A stretch of 12,272 bases of DNA from Syntrophomonadaceae bacterium (GTDB lineage: Bacteria; Bacillota; Dethiobacteria; DTU022), in NCBI GenBank assembly GCA_007127255.1, contig SKZS01000147.1, positions 1 to 12,272 of the forward strand, in the 5' to 3' direction. Positions 7,278 through 12,272 of the stretch are shown here, in pieces (the stretch's first letter is position 1; each line of letters begins with the position of its first letter). A program made the translations under genes and the position numbers. The notes beneath the pieces are model-generated. The model did no database searches. It worked only from the letters and a program-made list of their open reading frames with translations, and had not been told where the DNA came from.

Positions 7278-9818
7278 ATGGTAAATAAAGAAGGCGGGGT
7301 TATTGAAAAAAAAGTTGTCGTAACTGGAGATGTAACAGTTGACTGCTTTGAGTTATTAACACCATCTGTCGAATCTCAAAACATTTCGGGAAAATACAAG
7401 TATAATTGGCAGTCATATTCGGGAGTTATTAATTTCGCCCACCCGGGAGGAGCATTGCTGTTGGCTGATTTTGTCAAACATGCCTCTGGCGCCAGGATAG
7501 TTTCCCCGGAAATCAGTAACCTTGAATCACATAGCCCTGATCGAGCAATCCAAGCTTATGCCACAATAGAAAGTTATCCTTACTCTGTTCAGAATCCGCA
7601 TAAGGAAGTGTTTCGATTAAAAGACTGGAAGGGGTTTTCCGCTACAGAAAATATAAAACCGCTGACCATAGATGAAGATACCGCAAAAGCTGACATCGTT
7701 GTTCTTGATGATGGCGGCAACGGGTTTCGCGACTATCCGGCTGCCTGGGAAAGCTTATTAAGCGGTAACAAAAGCGCTTTTGTAGTATTGAAAATGAGCC
7801 GCCCGCTTGGTGAAGGAAAGCTATGGAACACCGTTGCTAAAAGCAAAAACCCCTTGATTTTAATTATTGAAGCGGATGACTTGAGGGCGATGGATGTTAA
7901 GATAAGCCGCTGCCTTTCATGGGAACGAACAGCGCAGGATTTAGCCTGGCAGATAGCCTACAATCGCTATATTGAATTCTTGCATGTTCCTGATTACCTG
8001 GTTGTAAGATTTGGCGCCGACGGCGCAGTTCTTTATAATAATAAAGATAAGGAGTTTGCCCCGAAGCTGTTTTTTGATCCCAAGGTGGAAGAGTTAGGTT
8101 TTGCCTCCCTCTATCCCGGGAAGATGGTTGGTATAGGTGATGCTTTTACCGCCGGTCTTGTTGCTGAACTGCTTCAAAACAGCGGTCAAAATGGCCTGGA
8201 AGGAGCAGTGCGCGAGGGCATTACCTGCATGAGAAAGTTATGGCAAAGTGGATTCGGAAGCAACATAGAAAGTCTAACCTACCAGTATAAAGATATCTTT
8301 AACCCCCAGCTCATTGAGGACCATTTGATTGCTGAAACCGTAATTCCTGAACCCACCCCTGAACCGGACCAGCATTACTGGTGTATACTGGAGGAACTTC
8401 CCACTTTTGTAGAGCAAATTGCCTTTAATTCAGTGGTAACCGGCAAAGATGAATCTTTGGAAAAGGTTCCTTTAGGCCAATTCGGCAATTTAATTACCCT
8501 CGACCGCAGCGAAATTGAAAGCTTCAGCAGTATAAAAAACCTGATCAACGAATACCTGAAATCTCCAACAGTCAAAAGACCCATAAGTATTGGTGTTTTC
8601 GGCCCCCCCGGATCAGGAAAATCTTTTGGCGTTACCGAAGTAGTCAAGAGCATCGACCCGGGAAAAGTTCCGGATAAACCACTGGAATTTAATCTTTCCC
8701 AGTTTAATTCACTCGATGATCTGATTACTGCTTTCCACAAAATTCGCGACGTATCTCTGCAGGGAGTAGTTCCCCTGGTGTTTTTTGACGAATTTGACTC
8801 GGAGTTTCAACGTGAAAAGCTGGGCTGGCTCAAATATTTCCTGGCCCCGATGCAAGACGGCTTGTTTCGTGACGGGGAAGCTGTACATCCCATAGGTAAA
8901 GGAATCTTTGTTTTCGCCGGTGGAACCAGGAGTACATTTGAAGAATTCAGTGAACAGCAGTCCAACCAGGTGTTCAGGGATGCAAAGGGCTCTGATTTCG
9001 TCAGTCGCCTGCGTGGTTATATCAATATTAAAGGCCCTAATCCCGTCAAGGGCAATATGCAAAATGACAGGCTTTCCATGATCAGAAGAGCAACGGTTTT
9101 GAGATTTCTATTGAAAAAAAATGCTCCCCAGATCTTTAAAGCAGGTAAATTATGCCAGATAGATCGAGATGTACTGCAGGCCTTTATTAAGGTTCCCTAC
9201 TACAAGCACGGCATTCGTTCCATGGAATCTATAATTGAAATGAGCTCACTGGCCGGAAGGAAAAAATATGAACAGGCGGCCCTGCCTTCACCTGAACAAC
9301 TTGAACTGCATGTCAATGCTGAAATATTTCAGAGGATTGTGGTCCGTGATGTTATTTTCCGCGCAGCCAGGAAAAGGATTGCTGAAGCCATCCATGAAAA
9401 ATACCGTATCAATAACCAAAAGAAGAAACCGAAAGATGATCTTGCAATGCTTCCATGGAATAAATTGCCATCTGATTTAAAAGACTCCAACCTGGAACAG
9501 GCTGACCACATACCGCAAAAACTGCAGCTGATCAAATGTGATTTTATACCGGTAACGGGTCGGGAAATTGAGCTTTTCAAGTTCAAAGAAAGCGAGATTG
9601 AACTGTTAGCTGAGCTTGAGCACGAACGATTTATGGAAGAAAAAAAACGCCAGGGTTGGGTTCAGGGTGAAAAAAGGGATAATAATAAAAAAATCCGCAC
9701 CGACCTGATCCCCTGGAACGAACTGGAGGAAGAGATTAAAGATCTAGACCGGGATGCTGTTAAAGCAATACCTGAGCTGCTGGCCCAGGCAGGTCTTGAA
9801 ATTTACCGTATGGACTAA
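7278..9818 (+). CDS. PfkB-like kinase domain - AAA ATPase - tandem RyR fusion protein
   Basis: An 846-residue protein; ATG at 7278 preferred (GAGGTG at 7262), with GTG at 7257 adding seven residues as the alternative. Residues about 12-345 resemble the PfkB/ribokinase fold: 'VVVTGDVTVD' at the start, a 'GGALLLADF' substrate-side motif (57-65), 'VVRFGADGAVLY' (242-253) and the signature 'GIGDAFTAG' (285-293), where D288 would be the catalytic base. A proline-rich linker (355-364) leads to a P-loop ATPase: Walker A 'GPPGSGKS' (442-449), Walker B 'LVFFDEFD' (500-507), sensor-1-like 'FAGGTRS' (546-552), 'SRLRG' (576-580, possible arginine finger) and 'GIRSMES' (645-651, sensor-2-like). Residues about 697-846 are the same two RyR repeats as in the RCK and Rel-SLOG proteins. 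No membrane segments. It is divergent from them across ~395 bp. PfkB enzymes phosphorylate sugars or nucleosides; the substrate and the ATPase client are unknown. Confidence 0.88.
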   Translation: MVNKEGGVIEKKVVVTGDVTVDCFELLTPSVESQNISGKYKYNWQSYSGVINFAHPGGALLLADFVKHASGARIVSPEISNLESHSPDRAIQAYATIESYPYSVQNPHKEVFRLKDWKGFSATENIKPLTIDEDTAKADIVVLDDGGNGFRDYPAAWESLLSGNKSAFVVLKMSRPLGEGKLWNTVAKSKNPLILIIEADDLRAMDVKISRCLSWERTAQDLAWQIAYNRYIEFLHVPDYLVVRFGADGAVLYNNKDKEFAPKLFFDPKVEELGFASLYPGKMVGIGDAFTAGLVAELLQNSGQNGLEGAVREGITCMRKLWQSGFGSNIESLTYQYKDIFNPQLIEDHLIAETVIPEPTPEPDQHYWCILEELPTFVEQIAFNSVVTGKDESLEKVPLGQFGNLITLDRSEIESFSSIKNLINEYLKSPTVKRPISIGVFGPPGSGKSFGVTEVVKSIDPGKVPDKPLEFNLSQFNSLDDLITAFHKIRDVSLQGVVPLVFFDEFDSEFQREKLGWLKYFLAPMQDGLFRDGEAVHPIGKGIFVFAGGTRSTFEEFSEQQSNQVFRDAKGSDFVSRLRGYINIKGPNPVKGNMQNDRLSMIRRATVLRFLLKKNAPQIFKAGKLCQIDRDVLQAFIKVPYYKHGIRSMESIIEMSSLAGRKKYEQAALPSPEQLELHVNAEIFQRIVVRDVIFRAARKRIAEAIHEKYRINNQKKKPKDDLAMLPWNKLPSDLKDSNLEQADHIPQKLQLIKCDFIPVTGREIELFKFKESEIELLAELEHERFMEEKKRQGWVQGEKRDNNKKIRTDLIPWNELEEEIKDLDRDAVKAIPELLAQAGLEIYRMD

Positions 9819-9873
9819 AGTAATAATAAAACCATCGGCTGTAAAGACAGGTGCTTTTAAGCTGCGACGCAGT

Positions 9874-10560
9874 TCAATCGTTAAGAAGTATTCTTGCTAA
9901 TTCCAGGGGTTCCAGGCGCTGCTCCTCTCTGTAAGCCCTCATATTGCCGCCGGAGATTTCGTCAATTAAAACTATCTGCCCACTGTCATCCACCCGTCCG
10001 AATTCAAGTTTAATATCGTACAACTCGATGCCTTTATTGGCCAGTTCATTCCTGATTATTGCGCAAATTCTCCCGGTTAAATCTTTAATTGTTTTGCACT
10101 CTTCTTTAGAAAGTAAACCCAGCATCTCCAGTGCATCCTCACTAATGGGCGGATCTTCCCGTTCATCATCTTTGAGCGTAAACTCTACAAAAGCATTCAA
10201 AGGCTGGCCTTCCCTGGCGTACATACCGTAACGGCGCATAAAACTCCCGACAGCCCGGTAGCGGCAAATTACCTCAACTCCATTACCGAATGTTTTTGCC
10301 GGCTTTACTGTCATTGTCGCTTCTTTGATACTGGCATCAATATAATGAGTGGGGATACCCTCTTTTTCTATTAACTCGAAAAACATCTTTGACAAAAGCA
10401 ACCCCGCTTTGCCCGCTCCATCAATCGCAAAACCCACTTTATTGGCACCCGGATCAAAGACACCATCTTCTCCGGTTACATCATCCTTAAATTTGAGTAA
10501 ATAATTGCCGTCTTCCAGGGCAAAAACATCCTTGGTTTTTCCTTCATAAACCTTTTTCAT
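9874..10560 (-). CDS. purC: Phosphoribosylaminoimidazole-succinocarboxamide (SAICAR) synthase
   Basis: A 228-residue cytosolic enzyme of de novo purine synthesis, joining aspartate to CAIR using ATP to give SAICAR. The ATG at 10560 is preceded by GGGAGAG (10569-10575). Family marks are the glycine-rich 'KVYEGKTKDVF' (3-13), 'KFKDDVTGEDG' (23-33), 'VEVICRYRAVGSFMRR' (95-110; PurC signature 1) and 'LIDEISGGNMRAY' (198-210; signature 2). In signature 2 the usual Ser-Pro-Asp is Ser-Gly-Gly, and 'KDDVTGEDG' replaces the common 'KDDATAFNG', so it belongs to a divergent PurC type. Length is close to the family norm of about 235-240. It stands alone here with no other pur genes within the window. It converges with the PfkB-AAA-RyR gene across 55 bp, where I see no clear intrinsic terminator. 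Confidence 0.93.
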   Translation of the reverse strand: MKKVYEGKTKDVFALEDGNYLLKFKDDVTGEDGVFDPGANKVGFAIDGAGKAGLLLSKMFFELIEKEGIPTHYIDASIKEATMTVKPAKTFGNGVEVICRYRAVGSFMRRYGMYAREGQPLNAFVEFTLKDDEREDPPISEDALEMLGLLSKEECKTIKDLTGRICAIIRNELANKGIELYDIKLEFGRVDDSGQIVLIDEISGGNMRAYREEQRLEPLELARILLND

Positions 10561-10639
10561 TAATTCACTCTCCCATTAGTATTTCTATAACAGTTTTCAT
10601 TGCAAGCAGCTCCCGACATAACCTGAAGATTAAGTTCTT

Positions 10640-10788
10640 TGTAACTGCTCAGGCATAAACTGCCGTGCCAAGGGGACGGTTCCATCGTCTTCCCTTCGGA
10701 CCTCCGCTTCGCTTCGGTGACGCTCGAACCGTCCCCATAGGCACGGCGGCTTATCATTAATTAAGGCGTATCGGGCTGAGCAGTTACA
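10640..10788. repeat. Nested inverted-repeat element (REP- or MITE-like), ~149 bp
   Basis: Three nested arm pairs share one axis. The outer pair is TGTAACTGCTCAG (10640-10652) with its complement (10776-10788), 13 perfect base pairs. The middle pair is GCCGTGCC (10662-10669) with GGCACGGC (10740-10747). The inner pair is GGGGACGGTTC (10672-10682) with GAACCGTCCCC (10726-10736), followed by CGTC/GACG (10686-10689/10719-10722). The central loop is GC-rich compared with its AT-rich surroundings. The element lies between purC and the LapA-like gene. It could be a mobile non-autonomous repeat, a strong RNA hairpin or both. It carries no gene I can support. Confidence 0.8.
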
Positions 10789-10834
10789 GTTCTTTTTAAA
10801 ACTCAACTTGCTTTAATTTTTGTCTTTTAACCTG

Positions 10835-11029
10835 CTATCCTCTCCTGGTTAACATTGAAGTCAGATAACCGATGATAAAACCACCAAGCAGAACAAAAAC
10901 AATAAGAATAATTGTTGATAATGAGATCTTCCAAAAAAACAGGTTCAGGGTTATGACATGAGTGTTCTGGATAAGAATGATTAAAAACAGAATCGCAAGA
11001 ATCATGATCACTACAGCTTTAGGCTTCAT
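10835..11029 (-). CDS. LapA/DUF1049-like small membrane protein
   Basis: A 64-residue protein. The ATG at 11029 has AGGAGGG (11036-11042) six bases upstream; a TTG at 11053 in the same frame would place that site inside the gene, so the short form is preferred. It consists of two membrane segments (about residues 5-24 and 33-55) around the loop 'IQNTHVITLNLFFWKIS', ending in a basic 'TRRG'. The 'QNT..V.LN.FFW' pattern between two helices is the hallmark of the LapA domain (DUF1049), linked in Proteobacteria to lipopolysaccharide assembly; in Gram-positives the role is not known. It is transcribed towards the inverted-repeat element and purC, with a large gap, and looks monocistronic. Confidence 0.85.
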   Translation of the reverse strand: MKPKAVVIMILAILFLIILIQNTHVITLNLFFWKISLSTIILIVFVLLGGFIIGYLTSMLTRRG

Positions 11030-11035
11030 TTTAAG

Positions 11036-11042
11036 CCCTCCT
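11036..11042 (-). promoter_or_regulatory. Ribosome binding site deciding the LapA-like start
   Basis: AGGAGGG on the minus strand, six bases before the ATG at 11029. It rules against the upstream in-frame TTG at 11053. Confidence 0.75.
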
Positions 11043-11219
11043 TTGCCGGTCAATTATTTAACAACCTGGAGCTGTACTGCAGGCAAATAGCATGTCGTAA
11101 ATATGATAATAACTTCTTCTTTATTTATTTCTGAATTTCCTGCACAATTTATGATATTCTGTAGAGACATATCTTTCCCCGTAACTATATCCTCTCCTCG
11201 AGGGAAGAAGACTGGAATC

Positions 11220-11246
11220 TGCATAACTTTACTTTAATGTTATGCA
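11220..11246. promoter_or_regulatory. Inverted repeat, possible operator upstream of the transporter gene
   Basis: TGCATAAC (11220-11227) and GTTATGCA (11239-11246) are perfect inverse complements with an 11-base AT-rich centre. The centre-to-centre distance of 19 bases is close to two helical turns, as for a dimeric repressor. It lies about 26 bases before the candidate -35, so an activator or repressor of the sugar transporter is possible. A stem-loop not followed by a T-run is the alternative. Confidence 0.4.
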
Positions 11247-11271
11247 AACTTGCCCCGCAAAAAAATAAGAT

Positions 11272-11300
11272 TTGCTACTTGTTTTTTTAAAGGATATTTT
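11272..11300 (+). promoter_or_regulatory. Weak candidate promoter for the GPH transporter
   Basis: TTGCTA (11272-11277) and TATTTT (11295-11300) with a 17-base spacer, each matching sigma-A consensus at four of six positions, about 59 bases before the TTG start. Confidence 0.28.
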
Positions 11301-11347
11301 CAAGTAAAGCAGAAACATAATTACATGTTAATAATTGCCATAGGGGT

Positions 11348-11353
11348 GAGGTG
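11348..11353 (+). promoter_or_regulatory. Ribosome binding site deciding the TTG start of the transporter
   Basis: GAGGTG (extended to GAGGTGA) five bases before TTG at 11359. The GTG at 11351 is followed by a stop after two codons and cannot be used. Confidence 0.8.
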
Positions 11354-11358
11354 AAATA

Positions 11359-12272
11359 TTGAAACCACGTTTACCGCTCGGAAGCGCTATAGCCTATGCT
11401 GTCGGTCAGCTGGGCTGGTCACTGGTCATCGGTATTGTTATAAATTTCCTAGTCTATTTTTACCTTCCGCCTGAAGGAGCCGGACTGCCCCAGCTTGTGC
11501 CTGAAATATATTTGTTCGGGTTTATATCAATCATCGGCATAATCACAATGGGCGGCAGGCTTTTAGATGCGATAACCGATCCCTGGATAGCCAGTCTCTC
11601 CGACCGCTCTTCAGCACGTCGGGGAAGGCGGATTACCTTTATGACCATCGGAGCTTTACCCATGGTGATACTGATGTTTTTAATCTTTAATCCTCCCCAC
11701 CCCACTGCAACTTACGTTAATTTGATATGGCTGACGCTTACAATCTTTGCCTTCTACATTTTTTTCACAGTCTACCAGGTTCCTTATACCGCTCTAATAG
11801 CAGAGCTTGGTCACAATCCCCGGGAAAGACTTAACCTGTGCACTTATATATCGGTTACATTCTTTGTCGGCCAGGTTATTTCCGCCCAGGCTCCGATCAT
11901 GTTCAATGTTTTCCAGGATATGTTTGATATATCAAGAGTCGAAGCAGTACGGGTTTCTTTCGGCCTGCTCGGATTGCTGGCCCTGATCTGCCTCTATGTG
12001 CCTGTGCTGCTGGTCAATGAAAACAAGTACAGCATTGGAGAGCCTTCTTCAGTACCCCTGATGCAATCATTGAAAATGACTTTTAGCAATAAGCAATTTG
12101 TCATTTTCGCCGTTTCTGACTTGATCTACTGGATTTTCATGACCATCCTGCAAACCGGCTTGATCTATTATGCCACGGTGCTCCTCCGCCAATCGGAAGA
12201 TTATTATTCGATGATTTTTGTGCTTCTAATGGGCGGGTCTTTTCTTTGCTATCCTTTTGTCAACCTGGCTGC
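11359..12272 (+). CDS. GPH-family (MFS_2) sugar:cation symporter, C-terminus cut by window edge
   Basis: Begins at TTG 11359 (KPRLPLGSAIAYAVGQLG after the initiator) and stays open to the right edge, giving 304 visible residues of an expected ~450-500. The start 'AYAVGQLGWSLV' is the usual first-helix motif of glycoside-pentoside-hexuronide:cation symporters. The loop after helix 2 carries the family signature 'RLLDAITDPWIASLSDRS' followed by 'RRGRR'. Helix 4 has 'YQVPYTALIAEL', with a following 'RERLNLCTYIS', also typical of the family. About eight membrane helices are visible. It should import a sugar or glycoside with Na+ or H+; the substrate cannot be told, and there is no glycosidase gene in the window to suggest one. 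It is divergent from the LapA-like gene. The adjacent inverted repeat may be its operator. Confidence 0.92.
   Translation, partial: MKPRLPLGSAIAYAVGQLGWSLVIGIVINFLVYFYLPPEGAGLPQLVPEIYLFGFISIIGIITMGGRLLDAITDPWIASLSDRSSARRGRRITFMTIGALPMVILMFLIFNPPHPTATYVNLIWLTLTIFAFYIFFTVYQVPYTALIAELGHNPRERLNLCTYISVTFFVGQVISAQAPIMFNVFQDMFDISRVEAVRVSFGLLGLLALICLYVPVLLVNENKYSIGEPSSVPLMQSLKMTFSNKQFVIFAVSDLIYWIFMTILQTGLIYYATVLLRQSEDYYSMIFVLLMGGSFLCYPFVNLA

Larger units (their letters stand above)
11054..11358. other. Divergent intergenic region between LapA-like gene and GPH transporter
   Basis: About 305 AT-rich bases without a supportable gene. It holds an 8-bp inverted repeat (TGCATAAC...GTTATGCA) and a weak candidate promoter for the transporter (both listed), a CCTCGAGG palindrome near 11196, and the transporter's ribosome binding site. 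Confidence 0.6.

Noticed and set aside
9862..9872. CTGCGACGCAG palindrome between the convergent PfkB-AAA-RyR and purC genes, considered as a shared terminator
   Set aside because: The arms are separated by one base, so a hairpin would need to open most of the stem, and there is no T-run on either strand.
10560..10757. Minus-strand open frame of 65 codons just upstream of purC
   Set aside because: It runs through the nested inverted-repeat element, has no family resemblance and no convincing ribosome binding site; its length is explained by the GC-rich core of the repeat.
11460..11705. Minus-strand open frame of 81 codons inside the transporter
   Set aside because: Antisense to clear GPH-family motifs in the plus-strand gene.
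1..12272. CRISPR arrays, tRNA or rRNA genes, complete insertion sequences or phage genes
   Set aside because: I found no regularly spaced repeats, cloverleaf-type sequences, transposase or integrase genes. The accessory nature of the RyR locus rests on gene content, not on mobile-element hallmarks.

Overview
The window looks like chromosome of a moderately AT-rich Gram-positive-type bacterium, most likely a member of the Bacillota (Clostridia and relatives). Reasons: strong AGGAGG/GAGGTG-type ribosome binding sites, several TTG starts, a lipobox lipoprotein, a LapA/DUF1049 small membrane protein and a GPH-type sugar transporter. This placement is an inference; there is no rRNA or other phylogenetic marker except a somewhat divergent purC.

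Layout. The left part (1-6882) is a run of five co-directional minus-strand genes read from right to left: a Nudix hydrolase, a TrkA-N/RCK membrane protein, a RelA/SpoT-type synthetase fused to a SLOG/LSDAT domain, a lipoprotein with an InlB-type B-repeat, and a zinc-ribbon/DUF4282 membrane protein cut by the window edge. Gaps between them are 54-106 bp, with no convincing terminator. A ~395-bp divergent intergenic region separates this run from a plus-strand gene (7278-9818) encoding a PfkB-like kinase domain fused to an AAA ATPase. To the right the content becomes ordinary: purC (minus), a ~150-bp nested inverted-repeat element, a small LapA-like gene (minus), and a GPH-family transporter (plus) cut by the right edge.

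The central observation is that three otherwise unrelated large proteins (RCK channel-like, Rel-TPR-SLOG, PfkB-AAA) all end in the same ~150-residue C-terminal module. I read it as two tandem ryanodine-receptor (RyR, PF02026-like) repeats. With the Nudix hydrolase between them they form a candidate nucleotide-centred signalling system. In the proposed reading, the Rel domain makes an alarmone-type nucleotide, the SLOG domain binds or processes a nucleotide, the RCK protein responds at the membrane, and the PfkB-AAA protein acts as an ATP-driven effector or remodeller. Nudix would clear the signal, and the shared RyR tails would tie the parts together. Domain identities are well supported by motifs. 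That they work together is inferred from the shared tail and from adjacency.
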